Below are positions 38,573 through 47,703 of a stretch of 64,000 nt of DNA, piece after piece (positions within the stretch are counted from its first letter, which is position 1; every line of letters starts with the position of its first letter). The stretch covers positions 620,001 to 684,000 of the forward strand of contig MSDW01000001.1 in assembly GCA_001914405.1 (NCBI GenBank), read 5' to 3'. This DNA is from Candidatus Methanohalarchaeum thermophilum. Lineage in GTDB: Archaea > Halobacteriota > Methanonatronarchaeia > Methanonatronarchaeales > Methanonatronarchaeaceae. The notes under the pieces are model-generated. The model saw only the letters and a program-made list of their open reading frames with translations. It was not told where the DNA came from and did not search any database. The position numbers and the translations under genes were made by a program.

Positions 38573-39292
38573 TTGTTTCGTTTTGCAGAACATGTTGACT
38601 TTGAATGTAGTCTTGAGAGTGTTGTTGATTATCAAGAGAAGAGGCTTCAAGATATTTCTAAGGGAACAGTTTTGAATGATACTCAAGCAATAAAGCAATT
38701 TCTTTTAGATAATGATTGTTTTTGGGCAAACAAAATAAAGAGACCTAGTGTTGACAGGAAAAAGCCCCCTAAATATCAAGAAGATAGACCTCTTTGAAAC
38801 TGTTAAATGTTTGAATGAAGCCCCGAGTGAGGAGAGCTATGTTTTAAGGGCAAAAACTGCTTTGATTTTGAGCTTTGTTTCTGGTTTGAGGCTAATTGAA
38901 CTTAAGAGATTGGTTTAGGAAGATATAGATTTAGATAAGAGGTTAATTGATTTACCTGCTGAGAAAACTAAGAACAGGGTTGGAAGAACGGTTGTTTTTA
39001 ATTATGAAGCGAAACAACTACTATTAGAGCTTAAAAAATCTTTTCCTGAAATACATTTCAAAAGAAGACCCCTTTATCTTGTTACCAAAGAACTTGACCA
39101 AAGACCAGAGATTAAACTCAAACATTGCTGGAAATATTTTCTCAGGGGTGGGACCGACAAGGACTTTCTACCTCAATTAAGGAGATGTTGATGGGTTACT
39201 TTGGAAGCCTTGACCTATTCAACTATAATTCGCAGTCTACAGAAGACCTAAGAGAAAGATATGACAAAGGAAACTTTAAGATAATGAAATAA
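38573..39292 (+). pseudogene. Tyrosine recombinase (integrase), disrupted
   Basis: The N-terminal SAM-like core-binding part (HVDFECSLESVVDYQEKRLQ, 38573-38797) is followed after a frameshift by LRAKTALILSFVSGLRLIEL (catalytic Arg in SGLR), then EDIDLDKRLIDLPAEKTKN. The C-terminus, in a further frame, is STSIKEMLMGYFGSLDLFNY, then SQSTEDLRERYDKGNF, with a candidate nucleophile Tyr in NYNSQS. Two frameshifts (near 38765 and 39150) and an in-frame TAG (near 38918) inactivate it. It lies 115 bases from the att remnant. Confidence 0.8.
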
Positions 39293-39374
39293 AGATGAGA
39301 TGTATATTTAGATACTGGTTATATCGTAAGATCTATTTTTTAACCTTTGATTTAGTTGTCAATCTTTTATGGAA

Positions 39375-41543
39375 TCATTCTTTTGATTCACTGGCTTTTT
39401 TTGTTTCCTCCCATATCTTTGGAGCTCCAGCAAGTTGAAGATATATGGCATGCAATTGAATGAACCAGTTCATTGTAATCCATAAATAAGCATAAGCTAT
39501 CATTTCTAGTATATTGATTATAGTTCTTGGCAGAGGATTTTCAGGATCATTTAGCGAAGCATATCCTATAGATACCGCTTTTGCTGGAAGTATTAAAATG
39601 GCAAGAGACACTGCAAGCCAGAAAGGGAGGCTTGAACCAAATCCAAGGAACCAAACAAGCGTAATCGCTGGAAATACCGTATAAAGCGGTGCGCTCACTG
39701 AGGTAAACAAAACCCACAATAACCCAAAGCTGCGAGACCAGCCCAGTCTTGATCCGGCTTTCAAAATGTTAACTCCATATTTAATCATTGAATCTACCCA
39801 TCCACGAGCCCAACGACGTCTTTGTCGAACAAGGCCCCAAAAATCCTTTGGATTGAGAATTCGAGTAATCATATGGGGAACATATTTTATTCGCCACTTA
39901 GTTTGAAGATATATACGCAGAGTAAAATCTATATCTTCTGTAAGAGCTTCTTTCGACCAACCATCAATTTCTTTTGGTACTTCATAGCGAAGAATAGCTG
40001 CTGACCCAGCAAAGTGGTTTGCGCCAAATTTATCATGCCAATAGGGATGGTCTATCCAAGTGCTGTGACGCCGCTCTGCGCTAATAAAACGTGTTAACCT
40101 CTTTTCGTTTGGATGCTTCTCTACTTTGCGGCCTTGAACAACTCCAACTGATGTTGATTTTTTCAAGATTTCTAATCCTCGTGCAACAAATTCAGCATCT
40201 ATAGTTTCGTCTGCATCTAAGATAATAACAAATGGTGTTTCTATATCATCCCATACTTGGTTCAGGTCTCCAGCTTTTGAACCTGTAGTTCCTTCTATAA
40301 CGCGGACGCGGTCTGGATATTTTTCTTCATACCTGTATGCAAGGTCAATAGTTCCATCTGTTGATTTTGTTGCGGGTAACAGAACAAAAGAGGCTTCATC
40401 TAGGGCTTTGAGGTTATGATCAAGGTTTTTTGGGAAAACATCCCTTTCATTGAACATAGGTACGACCACAGTTGCTGGCACATTCTCTGATAGTTCGGGA
40501 GGTGAAGGAGGTGATTGGTATTTATTTATGTTTTGGTGAGCATGAAATACCATTAAATATTCAAAAACAACTCCAATCAAGAGTAATGCGATATAAAATC
40601 CCAAAACCCATATAAAAGCCTCTGGAACCATTAATAGCAATGCAAGCACTAAGGTATTTAATAAAAGAAATGTAATCAGAGCATGTTGGGTGACTGTTGA
40701 ACCAATTCCAGTTAATCTTTTCAGTTGGCTTGGTGCCCAGTCTGGAGCAGACAATAAGGCGATTCCGATTATTGCTGCACTACCAGCTACAATCGATATC
40801 ACCTGGGTATGAGTAATATTTGAAAATAGTTCAAAAAAGATGTTAGTGTGGAAACTTACGCTAATTACTATCACACTCAAGAGACCTATTATAAGTGTGA
40901 CAATCAGAAGATATTCCCAATTCTTATGAACAGTGTTTGGGCGAGGAGGAGACACAGTATCGGCTCGTTGTCCTAACCAAAAAATATGTAATGTTAGTAA
41001 TGAAAAACCAGTGGCATAAATCAGTAACGCACCGTGTACGAATGTCCATGGAAGGTAGGAAATAACTATTCCAAAAATAATCGATGAACCTGTTAAAAGC
41101 AAGATATGTCCTATAAAAGGAATCAAAAATCTTTCAAGAAAAGGAATTCCAGAAACTCGAATACTCGTGGCTAGAAAAAACGCTTGGACGCCTGTAACAA
41201 GTAAAGCAAGGCGCGCTAGAAGAGAAAAATCACCGAAAAAACTAGTTGTAGCTCCGACTAGAGCAATTAAAAATAGCAATAATTCAATGCCAAAAAAATA
41301 AATTCCACCAATAGGTTTAGCCACTTTTTTGCGAGATGTTTGCCAAGCAGATGATGTTGCAAAGGCAGCTAATATACCTCCACCTACACCAAGAAATCTC
41401 CATCCATAAAAAATAGAACTAGAATCAATTGCTATCACTCCTATCCATTCATTAAAAGTATATCTGAAACCAATCGCTATAATTCCCATAATTGCTAAGA
41501 CAATAGCCATAATCCAAATAATAAAATAAAAGCTCTTTCTCAT
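39375..41543 (-). CDS. Processive family 2 glycosyltransferase (cellulose/hyaluronan synthase-like)
   Basis: A 722-residue membrane glycosyltransferase. About nine hydrophobic segments fill residues 1-340. The GT2 catalytic domain (about 355-600) has VVVPMFNERD, the D-x-D region DADETID (about 443), the catalytic TEDIDF (about 534) and QRRRWARGW (about 571). A further three to four membrane segments end the protein. It probably makes or exports a surface polysaccharide. The frame is intact and slightly richer in GC than its surroundings, while everything else in this element is broken, so it seems to have been kept by selection or arrived later. Confidence 0.85.
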   Translation of the reverse strand: MRKSFYFIIWIMAIVLAIMGIIAIGFRYTFNEWIGVIAIDSSSIFYGWRFLGVGGGILAAFATSSAWQTSRKKVAKPIGGIYFFGIELLLFLIALVGATTSFFGDFSLLARLALLVTGVQAFFLATSIRVSGIPFLERFLIPFIGHILLLTGSSIIFGIVISYLPWTFVHGALLIYATGFSLLTLHIFWLGQRADTVSPPRPNTVHKNWEYLLIVTLIIGLLSVIVISVSFHTNIFFELFSNITHTQVISIVAGSAAIIGIALLSAPDWAPSQLKRLTGIGSTVTQHALITFLLLNTLVLALLLMVPEAFIWVLGFYIALLLIGVVFEYLMVFHAHQNINKYQSPPSPPELSENVPATVVVPMFNERDVFPKNLDHNLKALDEASFVLLPATKSTDGTIDLAYRYEEKYPDRVRVIEGTTGSKAGDLNQVWDDIETPFVIILDADETIDAEFVARGLEILKKSTSVGVVQGRKVEKHPNEKRLTRFISAERRHSTWIDHPYWHDKFGANHFAGSAAILRYEVPKEIDGWSKEALTEDIDFTLRIYLQTKWRIKYVPHMITRILNPKDFWGLVRQRRRWARGWVDSMIKYGVNILKAGSRLGWSRSFGLLWVLFTSVSAPLYTVFPAITLVWFLGFGSSLPFWLAVSLAILILPAKAVSIGYASLNDPENPLPRTIINILEMIAYAYLWITMNWFIQLHAIYLQLAGAPKIWEETKKASESKE

Positions 41544-41654
41544 TGATTTAAATTATTTATAACATTTAAAAAAATTTCCCTTTAAGTATTAATCAATAAG
41601 GTAATCTATTTATTCCAGAACTCATTTCAAAACTCTCCATAGTATCTGGATTTA

Positions 41655-42489
41655 TACTATGTTGATGAATGCTTTGGATGGTTTTGATTAGTCTTTCCGT
41701 GTCTGATTGTGTTTCTTTTGAAGGTTTTTAGCCAGGCGAAGAATCTTTCAACAGACTTTCTATCCTTGTATGAGTCTTTATCGAACCTTGTCGGTCTTTT
41801 CTCTCTTTTTTGTCTTTCTGTTCCTCTTGTTCTTGGGGATATTACTCTTTGATTTTTTTGTTTCTCAGATAGTCTCTTGTCTTTTTTGGTGTTGTAGGGC
41901 TGGGTTGGCTAACATCTCTTTCGGTTTTGTCCTTGGTCCATGCTCTTGTTTTGGCCTCCTTATTTCTTTAACAGTTTTTTTGACTTGAATAGCTTTGAGT
42001 CATGATTGTTGCTCCCTCCATTCCTGGATAGCTTTATTGAGAGAGGTAATCCGATTCTTTGTGGTTACGGGCATGGATTTTAGGGGTCTTTTTTGTGTTT
42101 GTATCTGCTGGTATCCTATTTTATTTTTTGTCTTCCTTTTTTTAGCTTCCACCGCAGGTTGGATCTATATTCTGCTTTATTTGAGTTCCATTTCTCCGTT
42201 TCCTGTATGCTTTTTCTTGAAGCTTTTTGACTATCTGTTTCCAATATGCCCTTTTCTCCTGCCATCTCTTTAATTTGCGCCATTTTATGCTGTGACATAA
42301 GGGATCCAATGCTTTCCAAGGCACATTTGCTCCATTCACTTACAACCAGTTACTAAAACATAAAGCAGTTCCATTAATTGTTTTCCTGTCGTTTGCTCCT
42401 TGGTCTCCCAGTTTTCGAGGTGACTAGAATAGAACAGGGTCCATAAACCTCCAATATTCGTCCGTTAACCCTTCAAACCTCAATCCCAT
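41655..42489 (-). pseudogene. IS5-type DDE transposase, disrupted
   Basis: On the minus strand the order of fragments matches an IS5-family transposase: MGLRFEGLTDEYWRFMDPVL, then SPRKLGDQGANDRKTING, VPWKALDPL and RLKRWQEK-like segments, a degraded first Asp region (IDPTCGG for IDST), LPLSIKLS...NNHDSKL, and KDRKSVERFFAWLKTFKR with the catalytic Glu. Many stops and frameshifts are present. I did not find clear terminal inverted repeats. Confidence 0.75.
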
Positions 42490-42515
42490 CCCCCACAAAC
42501 AACTTAAGAACACAA

Positions 42516-42623
42516 CCTACTTAACACTTTTGAAATGACTTCCCAATCAACTAAATCATCTACTAACGCTTTCTCATAACTAGCATCTTCATATCTAGCC
42601 AATTTTTTCATTATAGAATAAAC
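42516..42623 (-). pseudogene. Short unidentified ORF fragment
   Basis: A 35-residue frame on the minus strand (MKKLARYEDASYEKALVDDL then VDWEVISKVLSRLCS), preceded in the same frame by NSVERDLVYSI. It has protein-like composition but no family that I recognise, and no good ribosome site. It may be the end of a lost gene of the integrative element. The rest of 42624-42810 shows nothing. Confidence 0.3.
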
Positions 42624-42814
42624 CAAGTCTCTTTCTACTGAATTTATGTATCAAGATCGTCCATTTTCTGTTGTTGTTTCCGTAGTTCTTTTATCTATAA
42701 ATCGTTCTTAGGGAGATGATTACTCTAAGAGGAATTATCCTAATTGAAATATTTTTCTCTAAGTTAATAGGTTTATTATTTGTTTTTGGAATTATCTTGG
42801 AGTATATTTATCTA

Positions 42815-44313
42815 TTTGACTGAGAAGGCACCTTTCCTAAGTTTTTTGATTTGGGTGGGTGGTGGTTTAGTCTTCTGGAAAAACTTTTAGATATAGTGGT
42901 AAGCATTAGGTATGGTCGGATATAGTAGGATGAGGGAGTGTTTGAGACAGAATCTATGTGGACTAACTAAACAAGAATATGAGATCCTAAAGTGGATGAG
43001 TCATGAATCCAAGGACTTATACAATGAAGTGCTCTACGAGAAGGAGACAAATACTTCTTTGACAATGGGGAATACCTTTAACTACTACAATGCCTACAAA
43101 AGACTGAAGGATGAAAGCGAGAACTACGAAGTCTTACCCTCTCAGGCCGCTCAGTAAACGATGAAGCATGTAGACAAAGCTTTTAAATCTTTTTTTAAGT
43201 TAATAGAGAAAAAAGAAAGGAGAGGGTAGGTATGATGGTGAAGCTAGTTCACCCCGTTACTTAGATAAGGATGGGTATTTTTTATTGATATTTCCTAAGT
43301 CAGAGTTTCCAGGTTAAAGAAGACCACATAAGGATAGGTGTTCCAAGAGGTTTCAGGGAAAAATATGGGTATGATAAAAGAGAAATCCAAATTGATTTCA
43401 CTTCCGAGAAACTTAAACAGAGCCACATAGACATTAAACAACTGCATATAATTCCTAGGGCAAAGGCACAATATTTTTGAGTATAGGGTTGTTTATGAGG
43501 AGGAGAAGGAACCAGTTGAGGCAAAGGGAGGGTTTTTGGTTAGGTATTGATTTGGGGTTAGGTAATTTGGCTACTTGTGTTGACCACTTTGGACGCTCAT
43601 TTATTTTAGATGGGCGATTACTTATAATCGTACAACAGGTGGTGGGATAAGGAGGTAGTTAAGTTAGGTTGCAGTCTATAAAGGATGGGCAAGGATTTGA
43701 GGGGTGCATAGAGAGAATAAACAAATTATTTTGGAATCGAGATAATTACATCCATGATTACTTGAATAAGGTGATTAGGGCAATTGTTGACTATTATAAA
43801 GAAAATAGGATAGAGAGGGTGTTTTGTGGTGATGGAAAGGGTTGGAAGCAGGAGGTAGATTTAGGTGACGGCAATAATGAAGGATTTGTGGAGGTTCCGT
43901 TTGATTGGTTTAAGCAAAAGCTCAAGCACAAACTAGGGTATTATGGTATTATTTAGGGTATTATGGTATTGATTTCGTGTTAGTGGATGAATCTTACACA
44001 AGTAAATGTAATGCTTTAGCTGACATTGAGGTGGGGGAGAAGCCAAGTTATAGGGGAAGAAGAATTGAGAGAGGTTTGTATAGGACAGCAGACGGTACAC
44101 TAATTAATGCTGATGTGAATGCTGCCTTAAACATAGCTAAAAAGGGTATGTCTGAAATCAATTTGGAGTTGGGAGTAGGAGGTAGTGGTGGTGTGGACAC
44201 GCCAAGGAGAATAAGGAAACCCTTTGGGTTAAGATGCGGCTCAGATAAGAGCCTAATTCAAACTTCTCCTGAAGCCCCTTCCTAATTATTTGATTAGGTA
44301 GGGGTAGTTCACA
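42815..44313 (+). mobile_element. IS605-type element with dead tnpB, copy 1
   Basis: The left end is TTGACTGAGAAGGCACC with an imperfect hairpin CCTAAG...TTGGG (42817-42870). The right end is CCTTCCTAATTATTTGATTAGG and GTAGGGGTAGTTCAC (44275-44313). It is nearly the same as copy 2 at 60995-62476 along the whole length. Both lack tnpA. It lies inside the integrative element. Confidence 0.85.
42912..44285 (+). pseudogene. tnpB: tnpB (IS1341 type, SYTSKC subgroup), disrupted
   Basis: Fragments in order: [20 protein letters not shown] (42912-43157, ended by a private TAA at 43155), [19 protein letters not shown], the RuvC start [53 protein letters not shown] and [15 protein letters not shown]. 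Frameshifts near 43316, 43630 and 43660 are shared with copy 2. Private damage includes the TAA at 43155 and an 18-base duplication carrying a stop (about 43937-43973). The subgroup places the second acidic residue in the DESYTSKC segment. Confidence 0.85.
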
Positions 44314-44825
44314 ATGAGTGATTTTGGTATTAAATAAAGTTAATGAATTAAATTTGAGTGTCTTTGGTTTTAATTGCTTTGGATTTAACTGCTATAATAT
44401 TTTTATACATCAAAAAAGTGATAGCTACTTGAAATAAAAAAATACTTGATTACGTTAATCTTTTTCTATATTAAATCAAAAAAACTCTTAAAATTTTTAA
44501 TTTTTTTCAAAAAAACCTAAAAAATATTTAAATAGAATACATTGAAAAATCTTGCTTTCACACTTCTCACCTTTCTAGATATATCTAATTACTTATTTGA
44601 TTTTTTTGGTACTTAAATACAAAATTTAATAATTAAAAAACCTAATTAAGAACTTAATAATTTAATTTAACACATTTTTATTGTTTCAATTAAAAAATTG
44701 GCACGAATTTGGGCTTATTATATTTATTTAAGGTTTTTAAGTCTAAAAAATTAAAATTTATGCTTATTAAGACTCTTATTTTAAAGATTATTAGTATTAA
44801 TAAAATTAATAATATTATTAGAGAA
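44314..44825. other. Very AT-rich gap inside the integrative element
   Basis: About 500 bases of very AT-rich DNA with poly-A and poly-T runs. No gene, hairpin end or tRNA is seen. It resembles promoter-rich or replication-type AT islands but no repeats support an origin. Confidence 0.4.
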
Positions 44826-44828
44826 ATG

Positions 44829-45047
44829 ATGACTGAAAGAGTTGTTACGTCCATGAATATTAAAGAAACCAAACTTAGTAAAGCAAAGTCATTAGGTTTA
44901 AACATTAGTAAAGTATCAGAAAACGCATTAAGGATTGCTGTTAATAATTTAGGGGATATATACAATACTATGGGAGATAGGGATAGTTTTAAGAATAGTA
45001 GCCCCGGGCGGATTCGAACCGCCGTCGCCGGGTCCAAAACCCGATAG
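44829..45047 (+). CDS. CcdA-like (RHH) antitoxin-type protein reading into tRNA-Gln
   Basis: A 72-residue frame: MTERVVTSMNIKETKLSKAK, then SLGLNISKVSENALRIAVNN, the pattern of CcdA-type ribbon-helix-helix antitoxins found beside archaeal integrases. The last 15 or so residues (SPGRIRTAVAGSKTR) are encoded by the antisense strand of tRNA-Gln, so the C-terminus is a product of integration. No toxin (CcdB) lies beside it. An ATG one codon upstream (44826) is also possible. The ribosome site is weak, so expression is uncertain. Confidence 0.55.
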   Translation: MTERVVTSMNIKETKLSKAKSLGLNISKVSENALRIAVNNLGDIYNTMGDRDSFKNSSPGRIRTAVAGSKTR

Positions 45048-45071
45048 GATTGACCGCTACCCTACGGGGCT
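44999..45071 (-). tRNA. tRNA-Gln (UUG)
   Basis: A 73-base cloverleaf on the minus strand. The acceptor AGCCCCG pairs with CGGGGCU with discriminator A. The anticodon stem is TCGGG/CCCGG with loop TTTTGGA (anticodon TTG). The T arm is GGCGG-TTCGAAT-CCGCC. Its 3' half is copied in degenerate form at 38418-38457, making it the likely integration target. Confidence 0.93.
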
Positions 45072-45122
45072 GTGTTTTATTTATATTATTAAAGTTTTTC
45101 TCAGGTTTATAAAACTTCAGGA

Positions 45123-45209
45123 TGGACCTGCTGGGATTTGAACCCAGAGCCTCCACCTTTTTCTTTGTGGAAATGCGAAGGTGGCGATCTACCATTGATC
45201 TACAGGCCC
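45123..45209 (-). tRNA. tRNA-Ala (CGC) with a 15-base intron
   Basis: Acceptor GGGCCTG/CAGGTCC includes the G3-U70 wobble pair that marks tRNA-Ala, with discriminator A. The D arm is GATC/GATC. The anticodon stem CCACC/GGTGG encloses 22 bases starting TTCGCA. Removing about 15 bases (TTTCCACAAAGAAAA) after position 37 leaves a 7-base loop with anticodon CGC. The T arm is CTGGG-TTCAAAT-CCCAG. An intron at 37/38 is the usual archaeal place. Confidence 0.9.
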
Positions 45210-45214
45210 TTTTT

Positions 45215-46279
45215 TTAGATGAATTCTACTCCTTCGTCTAGTTCGTGGGAGATTATTTCTCCGTTGGATGCGTCTATTTTTTTGGTGCAGTTTTCTCCTT
45301 CTATTTTCCAAATTGGTCTGTAGATTATTCCTTTTTTTTCTATTTTTAGGTCTTTTTCGTTTGGTTTGTATGTTTTTTGGTGGTAGATTATGCTTTCTCC
45401 CTGTGTTTTTTTGGATTGTTTTTTCTCTGTTAATTTTTTTCTAATATTTTTTTTGGTGTTTTCTACTGCTGTTTCTTTTTTTATTTTTGGTTCAATTTTT
45501 TTGGTGGATTTCTCTGGTAATTTGCCATTATGTTTTTCTTCTTTTTTTATTTCTTTTCCCTTGCCGCTTATTGCATCTATTTGATATATGCCTTTTTCGT
45601 TTATTTCTAGTTTGTCATTACCGCAGCTTATTTTTTTACATCTATATTTAAGCCGATAGTAGGGTTTTAAGTTTAATTCAACTGATTTAGTTTCTTTGAC
45701 TCCAGATTTTTCTATTGCCTGATTTTTATTGAGTTTTATATTTAATACTTTTTCTTTTTCATTGATTTGATTATTACATTTTTTTTCTTCTTTAATTCTT
45801 TTTTCTTCTTTTTTTCTGTTTTTTGTGTTATCTTTATTGTTTGTTTTTGGTTCTGTATTTTTTTGTTTTTTATTTTTTTTATTGTCTGGTTTTTTCGTTT
45901 TTTCAATGTCTTTATTGGTTCTAGTTACTTTGATTTCATTTTTGAGCTTTAATTTGTTTTCCAAACCTGCTTCTTTTAGTATAGATTTGCCTAATTCTTT
46001 TTCTAGTTTCTCTCTGTCCCATAAATATATAGGATTATCTTTGGAATATTCTATAACTCCTTCTGAAAAACCTTTGAGGCCTATAAATAAGTAGATTCTG
46101 TCTTTTTTGTTTTTTAGTTCATTTAACAGTTCCTCAAGGTTTATTGGTTTCGTCTTTATGATTGCCTTGGTTTTCTTATTGTTTTTGTAACTAAATTCTA
46201 GTTTGTTCTTATCCCTAGTGTAGCTTATTTCATATATATCTAGTACATCACATAGGATATCAATTAAAACTTTTTTCAT
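45215..46279 (-). CDS. Lysine-rich protein of unknown function, possible nuclease-like N-terminus
   Basis: A 354-residue, very basic protein. Residues 1-105 look like a compact alpha/beta domain: KVLIDILCDVLDIYEISYTR, IYLFIGLKGFSEGVIEYSKD and IYLWDREKLEKELG, which recall restriction-endonuclease-like (Mrr-type) folds with a central strand. No full catalytic triad is clear. A Lys/Asn/Glu-rich linker follows (about 120-190). A second small domain with CKKISCGNDKLEINEKGIYQ and a C-terminal acidic tail ends it. It closes the leftward operon, 11 bases after the RecJ-like gene. Nucleic acid binding is inferred. Confidence 0.6.
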   Translation of the reverse strand: MKKVLIDILCDVLDIYEISYTRDKNKLEFSYKNNKKTKAIIKTKPINLEELLNELKNKKDRIYLFIGLKGFSEGVIEYSKDNPIYLWDREKLEKELGKSILKEAGLENKLKLKNEIKVTRTNKDIEKTKKPDNKKNKKQKNTEPKTNNKDNTKNRKKEEKRIKEEKKCNNQINEKEKVLNIKLNKNQAIEKSGVKETKSVELNLKPYYRLKYRCKKISCGNDKLEINEKGIYQIDAISGKGKEIKKEEKHNGKLPEKSTKKIEPKIKKETAVENTKKNIRKKLTEKKQSKKTQGESIIYHQKTYKPNEKDLKIEKKGIIYRPIWKIEGENCTKKIDASNGEIISHELDEGVEFI

Positions 46280-46290
46280 TTTTTTACCAG

Positions 46291-47703
46291 CTAGAGTTGG
46301 TGGTTAATTATTTTATTTAATTTATTAATAAATTCTTCTTTTTTTCCCTTAGGAATTGTAGCTCCTGCTGCTATATCATGGCCGCCTCCTTCTCCATTTA
46401 CTTCACTAGAGGCTTTTTGTAGAGCTTTTCCAAGATCTAGTCCTTTAAATATTAATTTTTGTGTTGCTCTTGAAGAAACTTTTATGTTATCTTCGTCTTT
46501 TTCGGCAAAGGCTATTACTGGTAAATCTCTATCTATAGAATCAAGATTAACTGACATTCCTGCTATTATACCTACGATAGTGTCTCTTACTTCATTTTTG
46601 AGGTCGAAATACTGTAGATCACTTAATTTGTTTACGCCTTTATTTCTAACTAGGTCTAATCCATTCATTAAGTTTCTTCTATGTTGTTTCAGTAGTTTCT
46701 TTGCTTTCTTGTAGGCCTCGTTTCTGTCTCCTAAGCACAGTTTTAGACCGGTTTGTGAGTGCCCATATCTGGCGGTGGCATTAAGTAATGTTGAAAATTC
46801 ACTAGCATCTCTAAGTTCTGTACCGGGTTCTTCTTTTAGAAGGATGTATACTTCCCCAACAAGTCTTTCTGTTTCCTCATTAGGGACATTATTTGAGAGA
46901 CAGTAATGAATCAATTTAGATATTATTTTCTTCTTTTCTTCTTGGGTTAAATTAATCCATCTTCTCCATCTTTCGCCGTTCTTTAAGGATATATCGAGTT
47001 CATTTAAAAACTTAATTGTTTCTTTTTTGTTTCCTGTTATCCCTGGTATATAGGGGTCGTTTGCGTGTTCTAGTAGTTTGTAAACTGGTCTTGTTTGTTT
47101 TCCAAATAATCTTAGATCTTTTTTACATTCGATTATGTTGTTTTTCTCTCCAATTTTTATTATTTTTCTGTTTATTCCCTCTAGTCTCCCTTTTGAGTCC
47201 TGTAGGTCTCCTATGCTCCCTGTTATAGCTAAGTCTGCGAGATCAGTATTATTTTTGTTTAATGCTTTAGAGAGAAAAAAAGTTGTTCCAGCTCCTGAAA
47301 GTTCATTTGCGCCATTTATTCCGAATAGGTGAGGATTAAGGTGGAGTATATTGTTTTCTTTTTCATTTAAGGGCTCGTGGTGGTCGGATATGATAATTTT
47401 TGAGTTTAATTCTTTTAGTTTATTGGTGAGATTACTACCGAGGTCGGTGAAGATTATAAATTCTGGGTTTTGATCAGCCAGGTCTTCTATTTTTTCTTTA
47501 TCTAGACTTTTTACGAAGTCTACGTCATGGGTGATTCCCTCTCTTTTTAAAGTTTTAGATATTATTCCAGCTGAAGTCAATCCATCTGCATCTATATGTG
47601 ATACGACTTGGACTTTGCCATTAAATCCATTTAAGTTATTTGAACATTTTTTAGCTTGCTCGTAAAATCCATTAAAACCCATTAAACCACTTCCTATTAC
47701 CAT
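46291..47703 (-). CDS. DHH-family phosphoesterase, archaeal RecJ-like nuclease
   Basis: A 470-residue DHH/DHHA1 protein. Motif I SHIDADG (35-41), motif II FTDLGS, motif III ISDHHEP and the C-terminal DHHA1 signature GEGGGHDIAAGATI (about 438) are complete, so the Mn-dependent 5'-3' exonuclease site looks intact. Archaeal homologues include the GINS-associated nuclease and other RecJ-like proteins for DNA repair or RNA 5' decay. The start overlaps the end of the RNA ligase gene by 7 bases; an ATG seven codons in is an alternative. Confidence 0.88.
   Translation of the reverse strand: MVIGSGLMGFNGFYEQAKKCSNNLNGFNGKVQVVSHIDADGLTSAGIISKTLKREGITHDVDFVKSLDKEKIEDLADQNPEFIIFTDLGSNLTNKLKELNSKIIISDHHEPLNEKENNILHLNPHLFGINGANELSGAGTTFFLSKALNKNNTDLADLAITGSIGDLQDSKGRLEGINRKIIKIGEKNNIIECKKDLRLFGKQTRPVYKLLEHANDPYIPGITGNKKETIKFLNELDISLKNGERWRRWINLTQEEKKKIISKLIHYCLSNNVPNEETERLVGEVYILLKEEPGTELRDASEFSTLLNATARYGHSQTGLKLCLGDRNEAYKKAKKLLKQHRRNLMNGLDLVRNKGVNKLSDLQYFDLKNEVRDTIVGIIAGMSVNLDSIDRDLPVIAFAEKDEDNIKVSSRATQKLIFKGLDLGKALQKASSEVNGEGGGHDIAAGATIPKGKKEEFINKLNKIINHQL

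Larger units (their letters stand above)
38418..45048. mobile_element. Decayed integrative element in tRNA-Gln
   Basis: The intact tRNA-Gln (44999-45071, minus) lies at one edge. A degenerate copy of its 3' half (38418-38457) lies at the other edge in the same orientation, as expected when an element integrates into a tRNA 3' end. Beside the distal copy is a broken tyrosine integrase. Beside the tRNA is a CcdA-like ORF. Cargo is an intact glycosyltransferase, a dead IS5-type transposase and a dead tnpB element. The C-to-T-rich decay of the distal copy indicates age. Confidence 0.65.

Noticed and set aside
38918-38920. In-frame TAG in the integrase as a pyrrolysine codon
   Set aside because: Two frameshifts in the same gene show that it is dead, and the position corresponds to an ordinary residue after the SGLR helix.
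44709-44828. N-terminal extension of the CcdA-like protein
   Set aside because: The upstream 39 codons are Lys/Ile/Leu-rich translation of AT-rich DNA; the RHH domain begins at ATG 44826/44829.
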